NCBI GenBank assembly: GCA_004332335.1
Contig: SISS01000008.1
Coordinates: 1 to 64,000, forward strand
DNA: 64,000 nucleotides
Direction of reading: 5' to 3'
DNA from: Methanoregulaceae archaeon UXB-2016
GTDB taxonomy: Archaea; Halobacteriota; Methanomicrobia; Methanomicrobiales; Methanospirillaceae
Below are positions 8,173 to 15,694 of this stretch, piece by piece. The stretch's first letter is position 1; the number at the start of each line of letters is the position of its first letter. The notes under the pieces were generated by a model. The model had not been told where the DNA came from and searched no databases. It was given only the letters and a program-made list of their open reading frames with translations. The position numbers were made by a program, and so were the translations under genes.

Positions 8173-8588
8173 AACGCGTCCTCTTCATCTGCACGCACAA
8201 TGCAGGCCGTTCGCAGATGGCCGAGGGATATCTGCAGGCGCGGTACGGCGACCGGTACGAGGCGTTCAGCGCCGGCACGGTCGCGACCGGGGTCCACCCG
8301 CTCGCCGTCCGCGTGATGGCCGAGCTCGGGATCGACATCTCCGGCCATCAGTCCAAGGTTCTCATGGAGTTCATCGGCGAGGAGATGGACGTCGTGGTCA
8401 CGGTCTGCGACGCGGCGCAGGCCGCCTGCCCCATGTTCCCCTGGGCGAAGACGACGGTCCACGCGAGCTTCCCCGACCCCTCCGGCGCGACCGGGACCGA
8501 GGAGGAGCGGCTGGCCGTCTTCCGGGGGGTCCGCGACGAGATCGCGGCCTGGATCGACACCACGTTCGGGGGTGCGGCGAACGACTGA
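8169..8588 (+). CDS. arsC: Arsenate reductase, low-molecular-weight phosphatase type
   Basis: A 139-residue protein with the LMW-PTPase P-loop [12 protein letters not shown] (Cys8-X5-Arg14), the [16 protein letters not shown] segment holding the redox cysteines of thioredoxin-coupled ArsC, and the [11 protein letters not shown] acid loop. It reduces arsenate to arsenite, which ACR3 would export. ATG 8169 overlaps the acr3 stop. Thioredoxin-like and FTR-beta proteins in the same island could supply reducing power. Confidence 0.93.
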   Translation: MKRVLFICTHNAGRSQMAEGYLQARYGDRYEAFSAGTVATGVHPLAVRVMAELGIDISGHQSKVLMEFIGEEMDVVVTVCDAAQAACPMFPWAKTTVHASFPDPSGATGTEEERLAVFRGVRDEIAAWIDTTFGGAAND

Positions 8589-9369
8589 CCCGTCGTCGAG
8601 CCGCAAGGTCCGGCCGCTTTCCGACTACCCGCCCGAAGAGGGGCGGTACCTCCGCGGCAACGACTTCTCGCCGGTCGCGGTCGTGATCGTCCTGAACACG
8701 GACGAGGACCGGATCCCGCCAGAGATCGAGGCCCTGGTCCGGGCCGGCGTCGAGAGCGGGGCCGCACTTTCGGGCACGGTCCAGACCCCGAACATCGGGT
8801 TCGAGAAGATCATCTGGAACATCGTCGGTAACCCGAACATCCGGTACCTCGTCCTCGGCGAGCCCGAGTCCGCGGGCCACGCCACCGGGGGAGCGCTCAA
8901 GGCGCTCTTCGCGAACGGCATCGATGGGAAGGGTCGAATTATCGGATCGGACGCTCCGTTCCCGGTCCTCTACAACGTCCCCCGCGAGGTCGTCGTGCGG
9001 TTCCTCGACCAGGCCACGCTCGTCGACTGCCAGTTCCAGGACATCCCGACCCTCCGCGCCACAATCCATGCCTGCTACCAGGAGGCGCCGACCGAGGTCC
9101 GGGGGCAGCTCCTCTGCGACCCCGGCGCGTACCCGGCCGAGCCGATCGGCGGAAAACTGACCTGGAAGGTCACGCAGCCGTGGGCCGTGCCGAAGGACGA
9201 GAAGGAGGCGGCCGCGAAGGAGCGGGCTCTCGCCCTGATCGAACGACTGCGGATGAGGAGCGCCCAACGCTCCACCGAGGAGCGAAAAGCTCCGGAGTCC
9301 GGAAATGTGACGACGTTAGATCAGACGTGGGAAGACCTTGGACGGGAGAGAGAGGAAAGGATGCGATGA
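8572..9369 (+). CDS. Soluble MtrA-like corrinoid protein in the arsenic operon
   Basis: A 265-residue homologue of MtrA, the corrinoid subunit of methyl-H4MPT:coenzyme M methyltransferase. Conserved features are DFSPVAVVIVLNT, GTVQTPNIGFEKIIWNIVG, PNIRYLVLG, and SAGHATGGALKALFANG, where His103 matches the cobalamin-ligating His84 of MtrA. It lacks the C-terminal membrane helix of true MtrA and ends in a charged tail, as in soluble MtrA paralogues. The only plausible start is GTG 8572, overlapping arsC by 17 bases, so it belongs to the acr3-arsC operon. Whether it carries a methyl group, senses corrinoid, or links arsenic to methyl transfer is unknown. Confidence 0.85.
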   Translation: MRRTTDPSSSRKVRPLSDYPPEEGRYLRGNDFSPVAVVIVLNTDEDRIPPEIEALVRAGVESGAALSGTVQTPNIGFEKIIWNIVGNPNIRYLVLGEPESAGHATGGALKALFANGIDGKGRIIGSDAPFPVLYNVPREVVVRFLDQATLVDCQFQDIPTLRATIHACYQEAPTEVRGQLLCDPGAYPAEPIGGKLTWKVTQPWAVPKDEKEAAAKERALALIERLRMRSAQRSTEERKAPESGNVTTLDQTWEDLGREREERMR

Positions 9370-9809
9370 GTGAGACCGACGAGTATCCCGAGGTGGATTG
9401 GGAAGGGACAGCCCCATCAAAGGGCGATCCTATGGCCCTGCCAGGACTCGAAACAGCCGTACGCGAGCTCGTCAACTACTGCCCGTACACCCTGGTCGCG
9501 ACCAAGGCGGTCCAGACCATTCGCGGAGTGGAGGCACCGCGGCCGACCCACGACCACACCCGTGAGCAGGAGTATCGCACCGACATCAAACTCGGGCTCG
9601 GGATCATGCTCGTGGGATTCTTCTGCCCGATCTTCTGGGGTTCGTATTTTACCGGTAAGGGGGGCGAGGAGCTGCGCTGGAGCGCGATCCACGCAGGAGT
9701 CGTCGCCCTCGCCGGCCTCTGGCACTCGCGGTCTGGTATCGAGTCCAGATCGGGAGGTCCCGGCGGTCCGGGGAAGAACCGGGGCGGTTCGATACACGAT
9801 GAGAGGTGA
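9366..9809 (+). CDS. Hypothetical protein with two membrane segments
   Basis: A 147-residue protein of no recognised family. The first half is soluble (acidic N-terminus, then LVNYCPYTLVATKAVQTI), then come two hydrophobic stretches (LGLGIMLVGFFCPIFWGSYF and WSAIHAGVVALAGLW) and a Gly/Ser/Arg-rich tail. It starts by a 4-base overlap with the MtrA-like gene and ends by a 4-base overlap with FTR-beta, so it is co-translated. It could anchor the soluble MtrA-like protein to the membrane, replacing the missing helix, but this is a guess. Confidence 0.65.
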   Translation: MSETDEYPEVDWEGTAPSKGDPMALPGLETAVRELVNYCPYTLVATKAVQTIRGVEAPRPTHDHTREQEYRTDIKLGLGIMLVGFFCPIFWGSYFTGKGGEELRWSAIHAGVVALAGLWHSRSGIESRSGGPGGPGKNRGGSIHDER

Positions 9810-10111
9810 CCGAAACGACTGGTGAAGAGGAGATCCTGGCCTGGTCCGACGCATACGCCCGGGAGAATGGCTGGGTGCTGAACCCGGATCCCGACGTGCT
9901 CGCCGCCGTAACCCGCGGGCTCGCCCGGAACGAGCAGCGGTTCGGCGCGCGCTACTGCCCATGCCGCCTCCGGTCCGGTGACAAGGAGAAGGACCGGGCG
10001 ATCATCTGCCCATGCGTGTACCACCGTGATGAGATCGAGACGGAAGGCAACTGCCACTGTCGGCTCTACTACCGAAAAGGCGTCGCCGTGCCGGAGGCGC
10101 CAGAGACCTGA
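9806..10111 (+). CDS. Ferredoxin-thioredoxin reductase catalytic subunit-like protein
   Basis: A 101-residue protein with the three-pair cysteine pattern of FTR-beta: CPC (51-53), CPC (68-70) in CPCVYHRDEIETEG, and CHC (83-85). In the family these hold a 4Fe-4S cluster next to a redox disulfide that passes ferredoxin electrons to thioredoxin-like targets. GTG 9806 overlaps the previous stop. No FtrA partner is nearby, which is usual in archaea. Within this operon it may reduce the small thioredoxin at 4495 or ArsC. Confidence 0.88.
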   Translation: MTETTGEEEILAWSDAYARENGWVLNPDPDVLAAVTRGLARNEQRFGARYCPCRLRSGDKEKDRAIICPCVYHRDEIETEGNCHCRLYYRKGVAVPEAPET

Positions 10112-10124
10112 GAAAAGGGGCATT

Positions 10125-10436
10125 ATGACTGAGAGAATGAAGGATCTCCTGAAAGCAGCAACATTTTCCGCGGACGGCCCGGTGAAGGTCGACCTCGCGA
10201 CGACTGCCGGCTCGAACGTCGTCCTCGTCTGCCTCGAGTCGGGGCAGGCGATTCCGCCGCACCCCGAGCCGTACGCCGTGGTCTTCGTCGTTCTGCAGGG
10301 GGAGGGGGCCATCACGTCGGGGACGGCGGAGTACCCGGTGACACCGATGCACCTCGTCGCGGTGGGGAAGGACGAAGACCGGGGAATCCGCTGCACGCAG
10401 CGGATGGTCCTCCTCGGGATCCGTGATGACGTATGA
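10125..10436 (+). CDS. Small cupin protein
   Basis: A 103-residue single cupin domain: ESGQAIPPHPEPYAVVFVVLQGEG, then TPMHLVAVGKDEDRGIRC. Only one clear metal-ligand histidine of the usual HxH is present (PPHPEPY), so metal binding may be weak. It starts 13 bases after FTR-beta. Co-transcription with the downstream ABC exporter is likely from the close spacing. Substrate unknown. Confidence 0.75.
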   Translation: MTERMKDLLKAATFSADGPVKVDLATTAGSNVVLVCLESGQAIPPHPEPYAVVFVVLQGEGAITSGTAEYPVTPMHLVAVGKDEDRGIRCTQRMVLLGIRDDV

Positions 10437-10446
10437 TGGCGGAGGC

Positions 10447-11379
10447 ATGATGCCCGACGCGATCGAGGCCCGGGACCTGACAAAGGTCTTCGGCCACACC
10501 ACTGCGGTCGACCGCGTCTCGTTCAGCGTGCGGCAGGGCGAGATTTTCGGGTTCCTCGGGCCGAACGGGGCCGGGAAGACCACCACCACGCGGATGCTGA
10601 CCGGTGTGATCCCGCCTGATGGGGGGACAGCCACGGTCCTCGGGTACGACATGCGGACCGACCCGGTCCAGGCCAAGCAGCGGTTCGGTGTGGTGCCGGA
10701 GACCGCAAACGCATACACGGACCTCACGGCCTGGCAGAACCTGATGCTGATGGGCGAGCTCTATGGCCTCGGCCGGGCCCACGCAGCCGAGCGTGCGTCC
10801 GAACTTCTGGGAGTACTCGGGCTACTGGAGCGGAAGGACCAGAAGGTGCAGGCCTACTCCAAGGGCATGAAGCAGCGGCTCATACTTGCGATGGCCCTGC
10901 TCCACGAGCCCGAGCTCCTCTTTCTCGATGAGCCCACGAGCGGGCTCGACGTGCAGTCCACGCACCTGATCCTCGACCTCCTTCGCACCCTGAACCAGGC
11001 GGGGACCACCATCTTCCTGACCACGCACAACATGGAGGAGGCGAACCGGCTCTGCGACCGCGTCGGGATCATCAGGGCCGGGCAGCTCGTCGCTCTCGAC
11101 GCGCCCGAGCGACTCAAGGCGGCGATCGACCGGTTCCACCGGATCGAGGTGAGCTTCGACCGCGAGGTCTCCGCCGGCGGTCTCGCGGCGCTGGAGGTGG
11201 TACACACGATCGCCCGGGAAGGCGACAAGTGGCTGATGACTGTGGAGGACACGGACGCCGCCATCCAGGCCCTCGCGGCCCTCGCCCGGGAGCACGGCGC
11301 GGCCATCGTAGCCCTGAACACCCTCGCCCCCTCGCTCGACGAGGCGTTCCTCCGGCTGACCGGGGAGGGGACGTCATGA
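10447..11379 (+). CDS. ABC-2 type exporter ATP-binding subunit
   Basis: A 310-residue ATPase with Walker A GPNGAGKTT, Q-loop region, signature YSKGMKQRL, Walker B LLFLDEPTSGLD and switch histidine TTHNMEEA, followed by a DrrA-type C-terminal domain. ATG 10447 follows GGCGGAGG; an upstream ATG inside the cupin gene is less likely. It pairs with the permease that overlaps its stop. The transported compound is unknown. Placement at the end of the arsenic island may be incidental. Confidence 0.9.
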   Translation: MMPDAIEARDLTKVFGHTTAVDRVSFSVRQGEIFGFLGPNGAGKTTTTRMLTGVIPPDGGTATVLGYDMRTDPVQAKQRFGVVPETANAYTDLTAWQNLMLMGELYGLGRAHAAERASELLGVLGLLERKDQKVQAYSKGMKQRLILAMALLHEPELLFLDEPTSGLDVQSTHLILDLLRTLNQAGTTIFLTTHNMEEANRLCDRVGIIRAGQLVALDAPERLKAAIDRFHRIEVSFDREVSAGGLAALEVVHTIAREGDKWLMTVEDTDAAIQALAALAREHGAAIVALNTLAPSLDEAFLRLTGEGTS

Positions 11380-12131
11380 ACCCGGCGGGGCTCCTCGAGC
11401 AGGTGCGGCGGGCGTGGGCGATCGCGAAGAAGGACATCCGGATCTACTACCTCAAGGGCCCTGTGCTGATCTTCGGGGTCTTCATGCCGGTCTTTCTCTT
11501 CCTCGCATTCCTCATGGGGAGCCGGCAGCTCCCGCTCGCCTTTCTCGTCTCGGGCCTCATCGGCATGACGCTCTTCTTCACGGCCACGGCCGTCTCACCG
11601 GCCATCTTCCCGTGGGAGGGGTCGGCCAAGACCCTCGAACGGCTTGCGTCCTGCCCGGTCACAGTCGAGACGATTGTCTTCGGCGACATGATCGCCTCGG
11701 TCCTCTTCGGCATCGGGATCACGGCGGTCACGATCGCCATCGGGCTCGCCCTCGGCCTTCCGCTCCTGCACGGGGTCACGCTGGCTGCCGCCGTCCTGCT
11801 CGCCGCCGTCTGCTTCTCGGCGATCGGGATGCTGCTCGCCGTGCCGCCGACGAACGTGCCATCGAACATCATGATGCTCTCGTCGCTGATCAAGTTCCCG
11901 CTCGTCTTCATCTCCGGGATCTTCGTCCCTCTCGAGCAGCTCCCGACATGGGGCCTGGCGCTTGCCGTCTGCTCGCCCCTGACCTACTTCGCAGATCTTG
12001 TGCGGTACGCGTTCACCGGCGTATCCTATTTCCCCGTGGGGATCGATCTCGGCGCGCTCGCCGTCTTCACGCTGGCCTTCACGGCCGTCACGATGGTGCT
12101 GCACCGGCGGACCATGTCGCGGAGGATGTAA
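11376..12131 (+). CDS. ABC-2 type exporter permease
   Basis: A 251-residue integral membrane protein with about six hydrophobic segments, the ABC-2 family core WEGSAKTLERLASCPV between helices 2 and 3, and FPLVFISGIFVPLEQLP near the end. It starts in a 4-base overlap with the ATPase stop and must act with it. It converges on the ArsG gene with a 51-base gap. Confidence 0.88.
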   Translation: MNPAGLLEQVRRAWAIAKKDIRIYYLKGPVLIFGVFMPVFLFLAFLMGSRQLPLAFLVSGLIGMTLFFTATAVSPAIFPWEGSAKTLERLASCPVTVETIVFGDMIASVLFGIGITAVTIAIGLALGLPLLHGVTLAAAVLLAAVCFSAIGMLLAVPPTNVPSNIMMLSSLIKFPLVFISGIFVPLEQLPTWGLALAVCSPLTYFADLVRYAFTGVSYFPVGIDLGALAVFTLAFTAVTMVLHRRTMSRRM

Positions 12132-12182
12132 GACAGTCATTGCTGTCACCTCCTCCTGGGTCCGGAACAGCTCGGTGCCCGG

Positions 12183-12908
12183 TTACGCGAGGTACACGAC
12201 CGTAATCAAGTAGATGCCAGCGACGATGAAAACGGCACCCGTTGTCCAGCGGAGCCAGCGCTCGATTACCTGCACGCGCTGCACGGCCCGGCCAGCCGTC
12301 GCGATGCTCCCGGCGAGGAGGAGCGAGAGGACGACCACGGGCAGGCCGGTGGCGATCGCGAAGACGGACGGCAGTACCACGGGGCTCTGCTCGCGAAGGG
12401 CGAGCGGGATGAGCATCCCGAAGTAGAGGACGGCCGAGAACGGGCAGAAGCTCAGGGCGAAGAGGACGCCGAGAAGGAAGGGGCCGAGGTAGCGGTGTCC
12501 GGCGAGGCGCTCGGTCACGCGCTGCTTCGCGTCCTGGAGCCGGGCGGAGCCGAGCGAGACGGGGAGCCGGACGAGGTCGAGCATCACGACGCCGATCACG
12601 ATGAGCAGCGGACCGAGGAGACGTTCGCCGTAGAGCTGGAGGAAGACCGCGATCTCCCGGACGTTCAGGCCGAGCAGAACGACCAGGGCCGCGATCCCGA
12701 CGTAGGCCACCATCCGGCCGAGGGTGTAGAGGGAGCCGACGAGGAGGGTGTGCCGGCCCCCCTCGCTCCGCTGCGCGATGTAGGCAATCGCGGTCAGGTT
12801 GGTCGCGAGCGGGCAGGGGGAGATCGCCATCATCAGGCCGATGAAGAACGCGGCGACGGCCGGGACGCTGCTGGTCCCGAGCGCCTCCATCGTCTCGAGG
12901 AGGCTCAT
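12183..12908 (-). CDS. arsG: ArsG-family permease (CcdA/DsbD-like)
   Basis: A 241-residue six-helix membrane protein. The motifs AISPCPLATNLTAIAYI (Cys32) and ALSFCPFSAVLYF (Cys155) place one cysteine in each half, as in CcdA-type thiol transporters, and the SPCPLATN form is the one annotated as ArsG, described with ArsEF for aromatic arsenical efflux. It overlaps the upstream ArsF gene by 4 bases. Electron transfer across the membrane to ArsF is an alternative function. Confidence 0.8.
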   Translation of the reverse strand: MSLLETMEALGTSSVPAVAAFFIGLMMAISPCPLATNLTAIAYIAQRSEGGRHTLLVGSLYTLGRMVAYVGIAALVVLLGLNVREIAVFLQLYGERLLGPLLIVIGVVMLDLVRLPVSLGSARLQDAKQRVTERLAGHRYLGPFLLGVLFALSFCPFSAVLYFGMLIPLALREQSPVVLPSVFAIATGLPVVVLSLLLAGSIATAGRAVQRVQVIERWLRWTTGAVFIVAGIYLITVVYLA

Positions 12909-13444
12909 GCGGGCGAGAGGTCGCCGGCCAGGCGCTTCTCGATTACGCCCTTCAGGTAGTCCATGAACCGCTGCTGTTCGTCGGTCCGGTACCAGACCTT
13001 GAGGTTCTCCTCGGGGTAGAATCTGCCGTCGGAGGTGTGGACGCCGAGCCAGAGGGACGAGCCCGAGGCGCCGTACCGCTCGACCACCGCCAGGTTCTCA
13101 GGGAGTTCGCCGTTGATGTGCCGGAAGACGATCTTCCCGGAGGCGAGCTCGTCGGCGAAGTAGGTCGTGAGGGTCGCGTTCGCGTAGTCCCCGATGGTGA
13201 TGCAGGAGACGCACTGCCGGGTCGGATGGAAGTGGAAGACCTCGAGCTTCGTGACCGTGACGTTGTCGGGCAGGGTGGATGCAGAGGATGCGACGGTCGC
13301 GGCCGGCGCCGGCGTCACCACGGACGCGACGGGTCCGGTCTGGGTCGTGCAGCCGGCCAGGAGGACGGCTCCGAGCAGGACCAGGCCCAGGGCGACGGCG
13401 GCGACGGCCCGGGCAACAGTGGAGGAGGGTGGAGTCTGTAGCAT
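12905..13444 (-). CDS. arsF: ArsF-family lipoprotein with CxxC
   Basis: A 179-residue lipoprotein: signal with lipobox LLAGC (Cys32), a low-complexity linker, then a thioredoxin-like domain with FHFHPTRQCVSCITIG (Cys78, Cys81). This domain is annotated as the ArsF-type nitrophenyl nitroreductase subunit, although the fold suggests a small extracytoplasmic redox protein. ATG 13444 is chosen because upstream codons would leave the signal peptide internal. It probably works with the membrane protein ArsG, whose gene overlaps its stop. Confidence 0.8.
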   Translation of the reverse strand: MLQTPPSSTVARAVAAVALGLVLLGAVLLAGCTTQTGPVASVVTPAPAATVASSASTLPDNVTVTKLEVFHFHPTRQCVSCITIGDYANATLTTYFADELASGKIVFRHINGELPENLAVVERYGASGSSLWLGVHTSDGRFYPEENLKVWYRTDEQQRFMDYLKGVIEKRLAGDLSPA

Positions 13445-13460
13445 GATCGCCTCGGATTCA

Positions 13461-13622
13461 TCAGCGAGGGGCATCGGGGTCGCAGGCACAGCTCCGGCCG
13501 GCGGGGCGCAGGGCGGCTTGTTCTCGTCGGCGGCACGCGTCGCAGAGGTACACGATGCCACGCCGGGAATGCACGGCCTTGGTGAAGGTAGTTCCCGGGG
13601 TTCCGCAGAGACTGCACTGCAT
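13461..13622 (-). CDS. Small zinc-ribbon protein upstream of arsF
   Basis: A 53-residue protein with two CxxC pairs (CSLC at 3-6 and CDAC at 27-30) and a terminal CAC. GAGAGGAG about 9 bases upstream supports ATG 13622. It leads the arsFG operon. The zinc-ribbon form suggests a DNA- or protein-binding accessory, and the additional CAC pair could bind metalloid. Function not recognised. Confidence 0.65.
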   Translation of the reverse strand: MQCSLCGTPGTTFTKAVHSRRGIVYLCDACRRREQAALRPAGRSCACDPDAPR

Positions 13623-13666
13623 ATGTGACCGCTCCTCTCGCTGATGGTGTCTGATCATACCTTAGG

Positions 13667-13684
13667 GTTCAAGTATTGTTAAAA
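13667..13684. promoter_or_regulatory. Putative ArsR operator 5 with adjacent TATA (arsFG promoter)
   Basis: Reads GTTCAAGTATTGTTAAAA, agreeing with the ATTCAAC-N4-GTTGAAT dyad at 10 of 14 arm positions with the same spacer length. On the minus strand the TATA-like CGAATATTTT lies directly upstream, so the site would cover the region just before the arsFG transcript start. Weaker than sites 2 to 4. Confidence 0.4.
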
Positions 13685-13840
13685 TATTCGATCACTGCAG
13701 AGGTCCTGACACACCGACCTCTTCACCACCCTTCCCGGAGCTCGGATCGCCCCTATCTCACGAGCCGGGGTGCTGTCGAAGGAGGTCCGCGAGCACATGG
13801 GGGATCGGGACGGTCCCCGCAGGATCGCACTGTTCGGCCG

Positions 13841-15676
13841 CTACATCTCGATCCGTGTGGAGACGCCGTGCATATGGTCGGCCGGCAGACGGTAGAACTG
13901 GACGAAGGTCGGCGCGACCCGCTTGATCAGGGCGAAGACCCGCCAGACCAGACGATCGGTCACGATCTCCTCGAGCCCGTAGAAGATCGCCTTCTCCTGG
14001 ATGCCGTGCTCCCTCAGGATCGGGACGATCTCCACGAGTTCGAGGTACCCGTGCCGGACCTCGAAGGTCCGGAGGCCCTCGGCCAGGTTCCGCTTGAAGT
14101 TGTGCACGACGCCGAACGGCTTGTCCTCGACCACGATCGAGACCAGGATGTTGTCCTGGTACAGGATGTTGTTCACGAACATGATCCGCGCGATGTACGG
14201 CGGCATCCGCTCCACGTCCCGGGCGAAGAAGAGGGCCGTGCCGCTGATCCGGTTCATGGTGTCACGGACCTCGCGGTACTGGTCCAGGAACTCCTCGAGC
14301 CCGACCGCCTGGAAAGAACGGTAGAGCCGCTTCTGGCCCATGAGATAGATCAGGATCACGCTGAGCGGAATGGCGGCGAGCACGAGCGACCAGTACCCGC
14401 CTGTCGGCACCTTGCTGAGGCTGGCCCCGAAGAAGAGGAATGCGAGCAGGGTGATGCCCCACGCAAGGGTGGCATGGCCGTACCGGTGTCGGAGCAGGAA
14501 GATGATCGTGATCAGGATCCCGGTCAGGGCCATGTCCCCCGTGACGGCGAGCCCGTATGCGGACGCGAGGTTCGCCGACTCACGGAAGAGCAGCATCACG
14601 AAGAGCACGGCGCCGAGCATCATCCAGTTGACGCTGTCGATATAGATCTGCGAACGCAGGGTCGCCGAGGTATAGTCGATCTTCAGAGCCGGCAGAAGCC
14701 GGGTCGTAATCCCCTGGTAGACGATCGAGAAGATCCCGCTGATCATGGCCTGGGACGCGATCACAGTCGCAGCGATCGAGAGGAGGACGAAGGGGACGTA
14801 GAGGTAGGCCGAGAGGGAGAGGATCATCTCGAAGAGGAAGCTCGTCGCCTCGGGGTGGGTCAGGGCGAACGCTCCCTGGCCGAGGTAGTTGATCACGAGG
14901 GCCGGGAAGATGAAGCGCCAGGCGCGGCGGATCGGCTCGCGCCCGAGATGCCCCATGTCCGCATACAGGGCCTCGCCGCCGGTGGCGCAGAGGACCACCG
15001 AGGCGAGGACCAGGAAGGAGGCGAGCCCGTTCGAGAAGAGGAAGCTCACGCCAAGCATTGGATTGACCGCCAGGAGGACCGAGGGGGCCTGCGCGATCAT
15101 GATGAGACCCGAGATGGTGAGCACGGCGAACCAGACGACCATGATCGGACCGAAGGCGAAGGCGACCCGCTCGGTCCCCCGCCGCTGAAAGGAGAAGAGC
15201 CCGATCGCGATCGCAGCCGCGAGCAGGACGAGCAGGTCCGGGCCAATCCCCTCGAACCCCGGGATCAGGGGCACGCCCTCGACTGCGGAGAGGATGCTGA
15301 TCGCCGGTGTGATCACGCCGTCGCCGATCAGGAGGGAGATTCCGATCACGGTCAGGATCAGGAGGGCATTTCGCGACCTGGCACGCTTCAGGAGCGGGTT
15401 CAGGAGCTCGCGGAGCACGATCGTCCCGCCCTCGCCCTTCTTCCCGAGGCTCATGGCGAGCCAGGCGTACTGGACCGTGACGATCATGATCAGGGTCCAG
15501 ATGATCAGAGAGAGGACGCCGAGGATCGAGCTCTCGGTCCGGGGGATGAGGGCGAGGATCACGGCCAGGGTGTAGATCGGGCTCGTGCCGATATCGCCGA
15601 ATACCAGGCCGACCGCCTTGACCATACCCAGCGCTCCAGATCGGCCCCCGCTCTCACTCCCACCGGCTTCCACCAT
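13841..15676 (-). CDS. kup: Kup-family potassium transporter
   Basis: A 611-residue protein with twelve predicted membrane segments. It opens with LGMVKAVGLVFGDIGTSPIYTL, the Kup signature, and contains GEGGTIVLRELLNP and GGEALYADMGHLGREPIRRAW. The cytoplasmic tail (RISGTALFFARD, RVFALIKR) is complete. It imports K+ with protons. ATG 15676 is preferred over GTG 15694 because a TATA-like string near 15702-15712 would start transcription between them. The gene stands alone. Confidence 0.93.
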   Translation of the reverse strand: MVEAGGSESGGRSGALGMVKAVGLVFGDIGTSPIYTLAVILALIPRTESSILGVLSLIIWTLIMIVTVQYAWLAMSLGKKGEGGTIVLRELLNPLLKRARSRNALLILTVIGISLLIGDGVITPAISILSAVEGVPLIPGFEGIGPDLLVLLAAAIAIGLFSFQRRGTERVAFAFGPIMVVWFAVLTISGLIMIAQAPSVLLAVNPMLGVSFLFSNGLASFLVLASVVLCATGGEALYADMGHLGREPIRRAWRFIFPALVINYLGQGAFALTHPEATSFLFEMILSLSAYLYVPFVLLSIAATVIASQAMISGIFSIVYQGITTRLLPALKIDYTSATLRSQIYIDSVNWMMLGAVLFVMLLFRESANLASAYGLAVTGDMALTGILITIIFLLRHRYGHATLAWGITLLAFLFFGASLSKVPTGGYWSLVLAAIPLSVILIYLMGQKRLYRSFQAVGLEEFLDQYREVRDTMNRISGTALFFARDVERMPPYIARIMFVNNILYQDNILVSIVVEDKPFGVVHNFKRNLAEGLRTFEVRHGYLELVEIVPILREHGIQEKAIFYGLEEIVTDRLVWRVFALIKRVAPTFVQFYRLPADHMHGVSTRIEM

Positions 15677-15694
15677 AATTAAGGAGACTTCCAC

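Noticed and set aside
7026-8588. A 520-codon frame spanning acr3 and arsC
   Set aside because: Only its last part is arsC in the true frame; the first part is a shadow of acr3 and has no family features.
13676-15682. A 668-codon plus-strand frame opposite kup
   Set aside because: It is an antisense shadow of a real gene in very GC-rich DNA, rich in Asp/Glu/Arg/Gly codons without any domain.
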